64,000 bases of DNA from an uncultured Duncaniella sp. GTDB lineage: Bacteria > Bacteroidota > Bacteroidia > Bacteroidales > Muribaculaceae. The notes below the pieces were generated by a model, which made no database searches, was not told the origin of the DNA, and was given only the letters and a program-made list of their open reading frames with translations. The stretch covers positions 1 to 64,000 of the forward strand of contig CAJUGS010000002.1 in assembly GCA_910586305.1 (NCBI GenBank), in the 5' to 3' direction. The translations under genes and the position numbers were made by a program. The stretch's first letter is position 1. Every line of letters begins with the position of its first letter. Shown here in pieces: positions 30,924 to 41,703 of the stretch.

Positions 30924-30964
30924 AAAAAAGGACGGAGGGAGTCAGATTCCTTCCGTCCTTTTTT
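30924..30964. terminator. Bidirectional terminator between convergent genes
   Basis: A 13-bp perfect stem, A6-GGACGGA (30924-30936) with TCCGTCC-T6 (30952-30964), extends four more pairs including one G-T, leaving a 7-nt loop. The A-tract on one side and T-tract on the other make it work for both the DUF4493 gene and the polyprenyl synthase gene. Confidence 0.9.
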
Positions 30965-31023
30965 GGCTTATATTCGTTCGGCAACCGGAATCATTGCCCC
31001 GGTGTCTGCCGTTACGGTAGTGC

Positions 31024-31998
31024 TTAGTTGTCGCGCTCTATCACATAGTCTATGAGAGTGCGCAGGTCGTGCCGTGCGCTGGTGTCGGGGAAGGTCTCAA
31101 GCAGAGCCACCGCCTCATTATGCAGTCTGTGGAGCATCTCCTCGGCATGGGCTATTCCGCCGGCCTCTTTGGCAAACTCTATGAGCGCCTCTATGTCATC
31201 CTCGGTCATGCTGTCCTTTCTCACCACAGCCATCATCTCTTCCGAACGCGGATGTCCCGAACGGGTGAGAGCGTGAATCAACGGAAGAGTCACCTTCCCT
31301 TCACGCAGGTCGTTTCCGGTGGGCTTGCCAATATTGGCCGAGTCGTAATAGTCGAAAATATCATCCTTGATCTGGAAACACAGACCCAGCAGCGATGCAA
31401 AACGGCGTACACGCTCAAGACGGTCGTCGTCCACCCCCGAACAATAGCATCCCATCTCCACACAGGCCTCAAAGAGCGAGGCCGTCTTGTGGGATATCAC
31501 CTCGAAATAAGCGTCCTCCGACAAGGTGTGTTCGCGGGCATTGTATATCTGGTCCATCTCCCCCAGAGATAGAAGTCGGCCCAGACTGCCGATAACACCT
31601 ATCACGCGGGGATCGCCTGTGCGGAGAGCCAGCTGGAGCGAGGTAGATACGAAGAAATCTCCCACGAGAACGGCGATATGGTTGGTCCACACAGCATTTA
31701 TCGTGGCCTGTCCGTGACGTCGGTCACTATCGTCGACCACATCGTCGTGAATCAAAGATGCATTGTGAAGTATCTCCACCGAGGCGGCGGCATCTATCAC
31801 ATTATCGCCATCATGGCCAAGCATCTCGGCTGTAAGCATCACGAGTATGGGGCGCAATTGCTTGCCCCGGCGAGAGAGATAACCACCGATCACGGTATCC
31901 ATCAAGGAGTTGCCCGAGCGCAGCTCGGCGGCAATGATGTCGTTGAGCTGTTCGAGCCTGGGAGCGAGCCGGAGGCGTATTTCTTGGAACGGTGTCAT
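31024..31998 (-). CDS. ispB: Polyprenyl diphosphate synthase (octaprenyl type)
   Basis: A 324-residue trans-isoprenyl diphosphate synthase, making the side chain of menaquinone, the likely electron acceptor of complex I here. Both Asp-rich motifs are intact: HDDVVDDSD in the first half and KDDIFDY in the second. GKQLRPILV and YLSRRGK provide the substrate Arg/Lys residues. Length fits the family. Chain length cannot be told from the sequence alone, so the symbol is by family resemblance. It stands alone on the minus strand between rightward genes. Confidence 0.85.
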   Translation of the reverse strand: MTPFQEIRLRLAPRLEQLNDIIAAELRSGNSLMDTVIGGYLSRRGKQLRPILVMLTAEMLGHDGDNVIDAAASVEILHNASLIHDDVVDDSDRRHGQATINAVWTNHIAVLVGDFFVSTSLQLALRTGDPRVIGVIGSLGRLLSLGEMDQIYNAREHTLSEDAYFEVISHKTASLFEACVEMGCYCSGVDDDRLERVRRFASLLGLCFQIKDDIFDYYDSANIGKPTGNDLREGKVTLPLIHALTRSGHPRSEEMMAVVRKDSMTEDDIEALIEFAKEAGGIAHAEEMLHRLHNEAVALLETFPDTSARHDLRTLIDYVIERDN

Positions 31999-32009
31999 AA
32001 TTCAAGGTG

Positions 32010-32017
32010 CAAATTTA
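32010..32017 (-). promoter_or_regulatory. Candidate -7 box for the polyprenyl synthase gene
   Basis: Minus-strand TAAATTTG (32010-32017) matches TAnnTTTG and lies 12 bp upstream of the start codon. No good TTTG element is seen at the expected distance, so only the -7 box is supported. It would leave a leader of only a few nucleotides. Confidence 0.4.
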
Positions 32018-32129
32018 CGAAATTCCTCCTTATTTAGACACTTTTTCTTAAATTTAAGCTAAAATTCCCCTTTCCGACCTGTTTTCACGGAGGAATTGCG
32101 TAACTTTATGGTCCGAAAAACACCCACTC

Positions 32130-34898
32130 ATGGAAAAACGCCTGTTTCTTCTCGATGCCTACGCGCTTATCTACCGAGCCTACTACGCGCTGATACGTTC
32201 CCCCCGCTTTTCAAGCGGAGGCTTCAACACATCGGCCATATTCGGCTTCTGCAACACTCTTGACGACCTTCTGCGCAAGGAGGACCCAACCCATATAGCC
32301 GTGTGTTTCGACCCTCCTCACGGACGCACATTCCGCTCGGAAAAGTTCGAGGCCTACAAGGCGCAGCGCGACAAACAACCCGAGGACATCACAGCCTCAA
32401 TCCCCTACATCAAGCGCATCCTCGAAGCCTACCGTATCCCGGTGATAGAAGTGGAGGGCTATGAGGCCGACGACGTGATAGGCACCCTGGCCACACGCGC
32501 CGCAGCCGAGGGATTCGACACCTACATGATGACCCCCGACAAGGACTACGGACAGCTCGTGACCGACCACATATTCATGTACCGCCCGGCGCTGAAAGGC
32601 GAAGGATTCGAGGTGAGAGATACCGCCAAAGTGTGTGAACGCTACGGGATAGCTCACCCGCGCCAGGTGATCGATATGCTTGCCCTCGAGGGCGATGCTT
32701 CCGACAACATACCGGGCTGCCCGGGTGTGGGCGAGAAGACAGCCCGCAAACTCATCGAGGAATTCGGGTCGGTGGAGAATCTGCTCGAAAATACCGACTC
32801 GCTCAAAGGAGCCCTTCAGAAGCGTGTGCGCGAAAACGCCGAGCAGATACGTCTGTCCAAGTGGCTCGCGACAATATGCACCGACGTGCCGGTCGACATC
32901 GCCGTCTCAAGCCTCGAGCGTCGTCCGATGGATGTCAGGGCACTGACCGACATATTCACCGAACTTGATTTCAAGTCGCTGATAGCGCGACTGAAATCCC
33001 GCATCCCCGACACTCCCGCACCCTCTCCGGCCAAGCCTGTGGCCGATGCAGAGCCATCGCTCTTCGACCTCCCCGACTTTGACTCCACCGCCACCACGGC
33101 AGAAACCCCTGCCTGCGAGACCCACCACTATACCATAGCCGCCTCCCCCGCCGAGGCCGCCGAGGCTGTGGCCAAAGCGTCAGCCGAGAAGACTGTGGGA
33201 ATAGCAGCCTATGCCGTAGGCGACGACGCCATGTCGTCACCACTGCTCGGCCTCTCACTCTCATGGCACGACTGCGAGGGTTGTTACATACCATTCCCCG
33301 CCGATCCCGTCTCACGCCGCGAGATGCGCGCCGTGCTGTCACCGCTATTCGGCAAGGACGCTCCCCTTATCGTGAGCCACGACATCAAGCGTGCCTTCCT
33401 GCTGCTGAAAAACGAGGACATAGAATGGTCCGCCCCATACTTCGACACCTCTGTGGCCCACTACCTCATAGACCCCGAGATGAAGCACGACCTCTCGCTC
33501 GTGGCTTCCCGATACCTCGGTGTCAACCTCTCGGAGATTCCCGCCGACAGCCGTCCCGGCCATCCGTCGGCACCGCTCGCTCCCGAGGAAGCCAAAGGCC
33601 GATACTGCGAGGAAGCCGACATCAGCCGCCGCCTGCGCACACCCCTCGCGACAGAAGTGACCGAGCGCGACATGACCAAGCTTATGGACGAAGTGGAATT
33701 CCCCCTCATCCGCGTACTCGCCGAGATGGAATGGACCGGAGTGAGAATCGACCCCGCCGTGCTCCGGCAGATGGCCGACAGGCTCCGACAGCGCGTTGCA
33801 ACCATGGAACAGGAAGCCTACGAAATGGCCGGAGGTCCGTTCAACATCTCATCGCCCGCCCAGGTTGGCATGGTGCTGTTCGACCGTCTCGCCATAGACC
33901 CGAAAGCCAAGAAGACAGCCCGCGGATCCTACTCAACCACCGAGCAGATTCTCGAGAAGTATGCAGCCAAGGAGCCTATCGTCAGCCTCATCCTCAAGAT
34001 ACGCCGTCTGCGCAAACTCATATCCACATATCTCGACGCACTCCCCTCACTCATCAATCCGCGCACGGGCAAGATACACACCTCCTACAACCAGACCGTC
34101 ACCGCCACAGGACGCATATCCTCGACCAATCCCAATCTCCAGAATATACCCATCCGCACCGACGACGGCAAGGAGATACGCCGCGCATTCATCGCCGACC
34201 CAGGCGACCTGCTCATGAGTGCCGACTACTCACAGATAGAGCTGAGACTGATAGCCGACCTGTCGGAAGACCGCGATATGATCGAAGGATTCCTGTCGGG
34301 CGACGACATACACCGCATCACCGCCTCGAAAATCTACCAACTGCCTCTCGAGGAGGTAACCGACGACCAGCGCCGCCACGCCAAGACTGCCAATTTCGGC
34401 ATCATCTACGGTATCTCGGCCTTCGGTCTGGCCGAGCGTCTCGGAATAGCGCGCGCCGAGGCCAAAAAACTCATCGAGGGCTACTTTGCCACATATCCCC
34501 ACATACGCCTCTATCTCGACAAGGCCGTCGAGACAGCCCGCGAGAAGGGCTACGTCACCACCCGCATGGGACGCCGGCGCTACCTGCCAGAAATCAACTC
34601 GCGAAATGCCGCCGTGCGAGGCTACGCCGAGCGAAACGCCGTCAATGCGCCTATCCAGGGAACAGCCGCCGACATAATCAAGGTCGCAATGGTGAGCATC
34701 TTCAACGAAATGAACCGACTCGGCCTGCGCTCACGCATGATTATGCAGGTACACGACGAACTCATCTTCAACGTTGTCCCGGACGAAGCCGACACACTGC
34801 GCCGCCTTGTGATAGACCACATGACCCGGGCCTACAACGGAGCCGTCCCCCTCGAAGTCGCGGCCGGCACAGCCTCAAACTGGCTCGAAGCCCATTGA
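32130..34898 (+). CDS. polA: DNA polymerase I with degenerate proofreading domain
   Basis: A 922-residue polymerase for Okazaki fragment processing and repair. The N-terminal 5'-nuclease domain (1-290) is intact (EADDVIGTLA, DASDNIPGCPGVGEKTA). The polymerase domain is intact, with motif A DYSQIELR near 700, motif B KTANFGIIYG and motif C QVHDELIF. The middle 3'-5' exonuclease domain keeps its fold sequence but has lost its catalytic residues: the ExoI DxE site reads AAY, the ExoII N-x3-D site reads DIKRA, and the ExoIII Asp aligns with Glu. Proofreading is therefore probably absent. The start follows a weak promoter-like TAACTTTA. Confidence 0.95.
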   Translation: MEKRLFLLDAYALIYRAYYALIRSPRFSSGGFNTSAIFGFCNTLDDLLRKEDPTHIAVCFDPPHGRTFRSEKFEAYKAQRDKQPEDITASIPYIKRILEAYRIPVIEVEGYEADDVIGTLATRAAAEGFDTYMMTPDKDYGQLVTDHIFMYRPALKGEGFEVRDTAKVCERYGIAHPRQVIDMLALEGDASDNIPGCPGVGEKTARKLIEEFGSVENLLENTDSLKGALQKRVRENAEQIRLSKWLATICTDVPVDIAVSSLERRPMDVRALTDIFTELDFKSLIARLKSRIPDTPAPSPAKPVADAEPSLFDLPDFDSTATTAETPACETHHYTIAASPAEAAEAVAKASAEKTVGIAAYAVGDDAMSSPLLGLSLSWHDCEGCYIPFPADPVSRREMRAVLSPLFGKDAPLIVSHDIKRAFLLLKNEDIEWSAPYFDTSVAHYLIDPEMKHDLSLVASRYLGVNLSEIPADSRPGHPSAPLAPEEAKGRYCEEADISRRLRTPLATEVTERDMTKLMDEVEFPLIRVLAEMEWTGVRIDPAVLRQMADRLRQRVATMEQEAYEMAGGPFNISSPAQVGMVLFDRLAIDPKAKKTARGSYSTTEQILEKYAAKEPIVSLILKIRRLRKLISTYLDALPSLINPRTGKIHTSYNQTVTATGRISSTNPNLQNIPIRTDDGKEIRRAFIADPGDLLMSADYSQIELRLIADLSEDRDMIEGFLSGDDIHRITASKIYQLPLEEVTDDQRRHAKTANFGIIYGISAFGLAERLGIARAEAKKLIEGYFATYPHIRLYLDKAVETAREKGYVTTRMGRRRYLPEINSRNAAVRGYAERNAVNAPIQGTAADIIKVAMVSIFNEMNRLGLRSRMIMQVHDELIFNVVPDEADTLRRLVIDHMTRAYNGAVPLEVAAGTASNWLEAH

Positions 34899-34927
34899 GG
34901 CAATAACACAAAGCAAATTCACCAACT

Positions 34928-35248
34928 ATGACACCCGAACAAAAGCTCAAAATAGAAGAAAAGATCGTCACCATGCTCAAGACGGTCTACGATCCCGAAA
35001 TACCGGTTGACATATACAACCTCGGACTCATCTATGCCATCGACCTCGACGACGACGGCAACCTCCATATCGACATGACACTCACTGCCCCAAACTGTCC
35101 GGCAGCCGACTTCCTCGTCGAGGACGCCCGCATTAAGCTCGAAAGCATCGAGGGAATAAAGAATGTGGACATACGCATAGTCTTCGAGCCCGAATGGACC
35201 AAGGAGATGATGACCGAAGAAGCCAAACTCGACCTTGGATTCCTCTGA
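34928..35248 (+). CDS. MIP18/DUF59 family Fe-S assembly protein (SufT-like)
   Basis: A 106-residue single-domain MIP18 (DUF59) protein. The family signature is complete: TVYDPEIPVDIYNLGLIY near 18-35 and TLTAPNCPAAD, whose Cys is implicated in iron-sulfur cluster maturation. It could help mature Fe-S proteins such as the many clusters of complex I, but this is inference. It follows polA by 29 bp, and its stop overlaps the lpxH start by one base. Confidence 0.88.
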   Translation: MTPEQKLKIEEKIVTMLKTVYDPEIPVDIYNLGLIYAIDLDDDGNLHIDMTLTAPNCPAADFLVEDARIKLESIEGIKNVDIRIVFEPEWTKEMMTEEAKLDLGFL

Positions 35249-35994
35249 TGAGGACACTCACCTACTTCATCTCCGACCTCCATCTCGGAGCCGGATACAT
35301 CTCCGACCCACGCGCCCAGGAGAAGCGCATAGTGGGATTTCTGCGCCATATAGCACCGACAGCAAAGCGCCTCTTCCTGCTCGGCGACATACTCGACTAC
35401 TGGTGGGAATACCGCGACGTTGTGCCGCGCGGTTTCACACGTTTCTTCGGAGCACTGGCCGAACTGGCCGACTCCGGAGTGGAAATCATATGGTTCAAGG
35501 GCAACCACGACATCTGGATATTTGACTATCTCCCCTCCGAGATAGGAATGAAGGTCCACGACGGCGTCATGGTGACAAGCCTCGAAGGGGGAGCCACATT
35601 CATGCTCGAACACGGCGACGGTGTGGGCCCCCGTCCCGCCTCATTCCGCTTTCTCCGCTCCATGTTCCGATGCCGTCCGCTACAGAAACTGTTTGCCGCG
35701 ATACACCCGCGCTGGACAGTAGGGCTGGCCCACGCATGGTCTGCCCACTCACGGAAGACCGGTGGATTCGTCCCGCCCGAAAACGCCGGACATACCCTCG
35801 TGGAATTTGCCGAACACTACAATCTCACAGCATCCCCACGCATAGACTACTTTGTCTTCGGCCACCACCACAACCTTCTCGACCAAACCCTCTCCGACGG
35901 CTCAAGACTCGTCATTCTCGGCGACTGGATAAGCAGATTTTCCTACGCCGTCTGGGACGGAAAAGAGATGAGACTCGAAACATATCCCGAATAG
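35248..35994 (+). CDS. lpxH: UDP-2,3-diacylglucosamine diphosphatase (LpxH-like)
   Basis: A 248-residue calcineurin-like phosphoesterase that converts UDP-2,3-diacylglucosamine to lipid X in lipid A synthesis at the inner membrane. Metal-binding motifs occur in order: SDLHLG (about 9-14), GDILDYW, GNHDIW, HGDGVG and GHHHN. The ATG at 35248 overlaps the preceding TGA; the longer in-frame start at 35194 lies inside the upstream gene. A 12-bp dyad follows just after the stop. Confidence 0.88.
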   Translation: MRTLTYFISDLHLGAGYISDPRAQEKRIVGFLRHIAPTAKRLFLLGDILDYWWEYRDVVPRGFTRFFGALAELADSGVEIIWFKGNHDIWIFDYLPSEIGMKVHDGVMVTSLEGGATFMLEHGDGVGPRPASFRFLRSMFRCRPLQKLFAAIHPRWTVGLAHAWSAHSRKTGGFVPPENAGHTLVEFAEHYNLTASPRIDYFVFGHHHNLLDQTLSDGSRLVILGDWISRFSYAVWDGKEMRLETYPE

Positions 35995-36003
35995 GGCCGT
36001 AAC

Positions 36004-36052
36004 ACACTTATATATTTAACATATTTTAGCAGGATATCACATATATAAGTGT
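36004..36052. repeat. 12-bp perfect inverted repeat downstream of lpxH
   Basis: ACACTTATATAT (36004-36015) and ATATATAAGTGT (36041-36052) are perfect inverted copies 25 nt apart, starting 10 bp after the lpxH stop. The stem is AT-rich and lacks a following T-tract. It might stabilise the lpxH mRNA end or be a protein-binding site. Confidence 0.55.
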
Positions 36053-36072
36053 AAATCTAACACACTACTGAT

Positions 36073-36139
36073 TATCAACATATTAATATCTCATTTTGCA
36101 AATGATGCAAAGTTTTAGATATTAAAACTATGTTGGATA
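36073..36139. repeat. Long imperfect palindrome upstream of the candidate small RNA
   Basis: The arm 36073-36091 pairs with 36117-36139, sharing CAACATA and TTAATATCT blocks with four unpaired bases in one arm. The centre contains TGATGCAAAG (36103-36112), whose inverse CTTTGCATCA recurs at 36180-36189 at the putative -7 box. Such symmetry suggests a regulator-binding site, which is inference. Confidence 0.45.
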
Positions 36140-36156
36140 ACATATAAAAAATTTTT

Positions 36157-36184
36157 TTTGCTTGGGAAAATTGGTCTACCTTTG
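36157..36184 (+). promoter_or_regulatory. Candidate promoter of the small RNA
   Basis: TTTG (36157-36160) and TACCTTTG (36177-36184) match both promoter boxes, but the 16-nt spacing is shorter than the usual 19-21. Predicted transcription would start near 36190. Confidence 0.5.
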
Positions 36185-36189
36185 CATCA

Positions 36190-36280
36190 CGAACCTAAAA
36201 CAATCTTTTTTACCTTAGAAATTGTACCTATTGGAAACTCATGAAAAGGGGCTGCGTGAAGTAGTCCCTTTTTATTTTTT
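36190..36280 (+). ncRNA. Candidate small RNA of about 90 nt
   Basis: A promoter-like element is followed about 60 bp later by a 10-bp hairpin and T-tract, with no ORF of useful length between. A second weak stem can form between ACAAT and ATTGT in the first half. I do not recognise it as 6S RNA, tmRNA, SRP RNA or a riboswitch. It could be a stand-alone regulatory RNA or an attenuated leader of the GH97 gene, though that gene has its own -7 box further down. Confidence 0.4.
36244..36280 (+). terminator. Rho-independent terminator of the candidate small RNA
   Basis: Arms 36244-36253 and 36263-36272 form a 10-bp stem with one G-U pair and a 9-nt loop. A T-rich run follows immediately (36269-36280). 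Confidence 0.75.
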
Positions 36281-36422
36281 TCATCCCTCCTGCCATCCGC
36301 CCTTCCGCCACCACTCTTACGGCTCCCTCACCCTCTTGTAACAGACAGATGGCATATGTTGTCATTTTATCTTTTTTAACTACAAAAATTACGGTATTGA
36401 CCGTTGTTTCGTTAACAATTAG

Positions 36423-38651
<2,229 letters not shown>

Positions 38652-38702
38652 ATCATTACAAACACTTCACAATCACGCAATAAACACAGTTAAAGTAAAT
38701 AA

Positions 38703-41054
38703 ATGAGAAAAGTCATTATCCCTCTCGCCCTTGTGGCCCTTGCCGGGCCGGCCTGGGCACGCACACTCTCCCCTGCGGAGGCTCTTGACAGAGCACTCGG
38801 CGACGCCGCCACCCCGGCACGTGTCAACGCCATGAACGGCCTCGCAGCCAAGGCTGTCACACCAGCTTTCACACTCACCGACAAAACCACCGGTACACCA
38901 TCGCTCTACGTAATCACCCCATCTGACGGAAAAGGATTCATCGTGGTTTCGGCCGACGACGTAGCCACACCGCTTCTCGGCTACACCGACAACGGCACAT
39001 TCGACCCCGAGAATATGCCCGAGAACCTCCGCTGGTGGCTCGGACAATACGACGAGGCAATCTCAGCCGCAATAAACGGAGGCGTGGAGAGCATGGCCCC
39101 CAACCGTGCCGTAGCCTACCGCAAGGCCATCGCACCAATGGCGACTACACGATGGAACCAGGACGCTCCCTACAACAATGACTGCCCTATGCTCCAGGGA
39201 CAGCGCACAGTCACAGGATGTGTTGCCACCGCAGTAGCCCAGATTCTCAAATACCACAACTGGCCCGAGACCGGAACAGGAATACAGTCCTATTCCTGGA
39301 GCAACGGAGGCACCACCCTCACCTACGACTTCTCTAAAACCACATTCAAGTGGGACGATATGCTCGATGTATACGACTCATCGGCCACTCCCGCACAGAA
39401 CGCCGCTGTGGCCGAACTGATGTATGCCTGCGGCGTGGGTGTGCAGATGAACTACCACTACGAGGCCTCCGGAGCAATCTCCACCAACGTGGCTCCCGCC
39501 CTGCGCGACTTCTTCAACTACGACAAGGGAGTGCAGAGCCTGAGCCGCTACAACTACAGCCTCGCCGAATGGGAAGACCTCGTGTATGACGAGCTGGCAA
39601 ACGGTCCCGTCTACTACTCCGGATCCGGCACAGAAGGCGGACACGCATTCGTCTGCGACGGATATGCCGACGGATACTTCCACTTCAACTGGGGATGGGG
39701 AGGAATGAGCGACGGATACTTCCTGCTCAACGCACTCGACCCCGCAAGCCAGGGTATCGGAGGCTACACCACCGGATTCAACCAGCGACAGGCCATCGTG
39801 GCCGGAATCAAGAAGCCGGTTGAAAACTCCAAGCTTCCCGCGCCCAACATCACGCTGATCACACCAATGACCGTTTACAAGCAAACAGCGGGTCTCACAA
39901 TTACAGGTCCTTTCTACAACTACACGCCCTATGACATGAAGAAAACATACTTCGCAGTCAGCATTGTAAACGATGAGACAGGAGAGACACTAACCCGTCG
40001 CCACAAATACCCCGTCAACGTGATCGTGAGCGGATGGCTGGCCAACTTCCAGGTCAATGTCAGCACCCTCGATCCCGGCACCTACACCGGAACTGTCGGA
40101 GTTATATACAACGATGTCTTCTATCCCGTACGTCCCGTAGTGGGCGACAGCGGCAAAATCCGCATCGTCAAGACCGAGAACGACTACGAAGCAACAGTGA
40201 TACGCAACGGCGAACTCACATTCGGCCCCCTCACCGCAGCCTCTTCATTCTATCAGGGCAAGATGTTCGGACTCACAGCCGAATACAACTACGAAAGCGA
40301 AACTCCTCTCTACACACAGCTCGTGCCCATCCTCACCAACTCTGCGGGCCAGACCGTATCAAACGGCGCACCTGTCGACGTTGACATCAACCCCGGAAAG
40401 GGCACCTACACCTACACCGGAAGCTTCCTCAAGGATGTCAATGCAGGCAAATACTACATAGCCCTGTATCGCAGCATGGGCACAAACGCCGGAGGCACCA
40501 GCTCCCAGTACCTTCCCGTCACCGACCCCATAGCCATCGAGGTCAAGACACTCTCATGGACACGCGACCCCATCGTGAGCTGCTCCGAGTGGGAAATCAA
40601 GGATGCCGACAGTCTCGATCCCTCCACACTCACCATCACCGCCTCTCCCCAGGTGACCATGGGCTACTATGCCGGCTCGGTCCTCGCCTGCGTTTTCAAC
40701 CAGAACGAGACACAGCTCCGTCCCTCAAACGCCATCGCCACATTCTACTCCCCCACAGTCTTCATTGACCAGGGCAACAAGCAGGCCGTCACCATCACAG
40801 GCGACTTCGTTGCAGGCGAGACAGGCAAGACCTACCAGGTGAAACTCTTCACCGACAACAACACCACGATGACACAGACACCCAAGACCTTCACAGTGGG
40901 CGAACGCACAGCCATCACAGAGATCGAGGCCGACAATGCCGCCGACGGCAACGCCGAATACTTCAATCTCCAGGGCGTACGCGTCGACAACCCCATACCC
41001 GGCCTCTACATACGCCGACAGGGTGGAAAGACCGAAAAGGTGTACATCCGGTAA
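38703..41054 (+). CDS. C10-family (streptopain-like) secreted cysteine protease with sorting-type C-terminus
   Basis: A 783-residue secreted protease. Signal peptide 1-19, then a propeptide containing FIVVSADDVATPLLGYTD (the inhibitory-prodomain region of streptopain). The catalytic domain has Cys173 in GCVATAVAQ and His314 in GGHAFVCDGY, with the downstream HFNWGWGG motif. Several beta-rich, immunoglobulin-like domains follow. The last 35 residues (EYFNLQGVRV, then PGLYIRR) resemble the C-terminal tails that Bacteroidales use for type IX-like export or surface attachment. Bacteroides C10 enzymes degrade host proteins; the target here is unknown. It follows the GH97 gene by 51 bp. Confidence 0.9.
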   Translation: MRKVIIPLALVALAGPAWARTLSPAEALDRALGDAATPARVNAMNGLAAKAVTPAFTLTDKTTGTPSLYVITPSDGKGFIVVSADDVATPLLGYTDNGTFDPENMPENLRWWLGQYDEAISAAINGGVESMAPNRAVAYRKAIAPMATTRWNQDAPYNNDCPMLQGQRTVTGCVATAVAQILKYHNWPETGTGIQSYSWSNGGTTLTYDFSKTTFKWDDMLDVYDSSATPAQNAAVAELMYACGVGVQMNYHYEASGAISTNVAPALRDFFNYDKGVQSLSRYNYSLAEWEDLVYDELANGPVYYSGSGTEGGHAFVCDGYADGYFHFNWGWGGMSDGYFLLNALDPASQGIGGYTTGFNQRQAIVAGIKKPVENSKLPAPNITLITPMTVYKQTAGLTITGPFYNYTPYDMKKTYFAVSIVNDETGETLTRRHKYPVNVIVSGWLANFQVNVSTLDPGTYTGTVGVIYNDVFYPVRPVVGDSGKIRIVKTENDYEATVIRNGELTFGPLTAASSFYQGKMFGLTAEYNYESETPLYTQLVPILTNSAGQTVSNGAPVDVDINPGKGTYTYTGSFLKDVNAGKYYIALYRSMGTNAGGTSSQYLPVTDPIAIEVKTLSWTRDPIVSCSEWEIKDADSLDPSTLTITASPQVTMGYYAGSVLACVFNQNETQLRPSNAIATFYSPTVFIDQGNKQAVTITGDFVAGETGKTYQVKLFTDNNTTMTQTPKTFTVGERTAITEIEADNAADGNAEYFNLQGVRVDNPIPGLYIRRQGGKTEKVYIR

Positions 41055-41153
41055 ACACAACGCAACAATATCTTTAGACTTTTGATACCGACAGGGGGAA
41101 CATTGCAGACACAGACTCTCGCGTGTTCCCCCTGTCACATTCCACCACGGATC

Positions 41154-41696
41154 ATGAACAACAAACCTCTACTCCCGGCAATCCTCCTTGCAGCCATCTG
41201 CTCCACAGCCGCCTCGTCGTGCGGAAGTCACCGAGAGACAGCCGCAGCATCCACAGACCTCGCCTCCGACTATTCCATCATCGAACTCCCGGCAGCCGGA
41301 GGGGGAAGCTACGTGATGCCAAAAGCCCGCATCTACCGCACATCCCAGTCCTCCGACTCACTCGTCCCGGTCACTCTCAACCCCAAGAGCAACTTCCTCA
41401 CCTCCTACCCCGCCCCGTCCGACCTCACGTCGCCGCCCGTCCGCCTCACCGACGGCTGGATGCTCGACCGACGCGGCATAGCACCATCCACGGTATTCAC
41501 CACTTTCACCTACTCTCAATACCGCGCACTCCCGCAAACGCCGTCGCCCGAAGAAATCATGCGCTCCATAGCCCCTGGCATCACAGTCACCGACATCGTA
41601 GAACTGCCTATGACATTCAACGCGGCCACTCCCGAAAAGGCCGACTCCCTCATACGTGCCGGACTCCCCGGCTGTAAAACCATCCTGAAACGATAG
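41154..41696 (+). CDS. Small hypothetical lipoprotein
   Basis: A 180-residue protein with a lipoprotein signal (LLAAICSTAASSC, lipid Cys about 21). I do not recognise the mature domain. It has a compact alpha/beta-looking pattern (YVMPKARIYRTS; TPEKADSLIRAGLPGCKTILKR) and a single Cys near the end. The ATG at 41154 gives a clean signal; the ORF extends upstream to 41082 without one. It is 7 bp ahead of the HD-domain gene, so the two are co-transcribed. Confidence 0.65.
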   Translation: MNNKPLLPAILLAAICSTAASSCGSHRETAAASTDLASDYSIIELPAAGGGSYVMPKARIYRTSQSSDSLVPVTLNPKSNFLTSYPAPSDLTSPPVRLTDGWMLDRRGIAPSTVFTTFTYSQYRALPQTPSPEEIMRSIAPGITVTDIVELPMTFNAATPEKADSLIRAGLPGCKTILKR

Positions 41697-41703
41697 ACCA
41701 CAA

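Noticed and set aside
33263..34906. 547-codon ORF in another frame of polA
   Set aside because: Arg/His/Pro-rich product with no family features, wholly inside polA. A by-product of GC-rich codon use.
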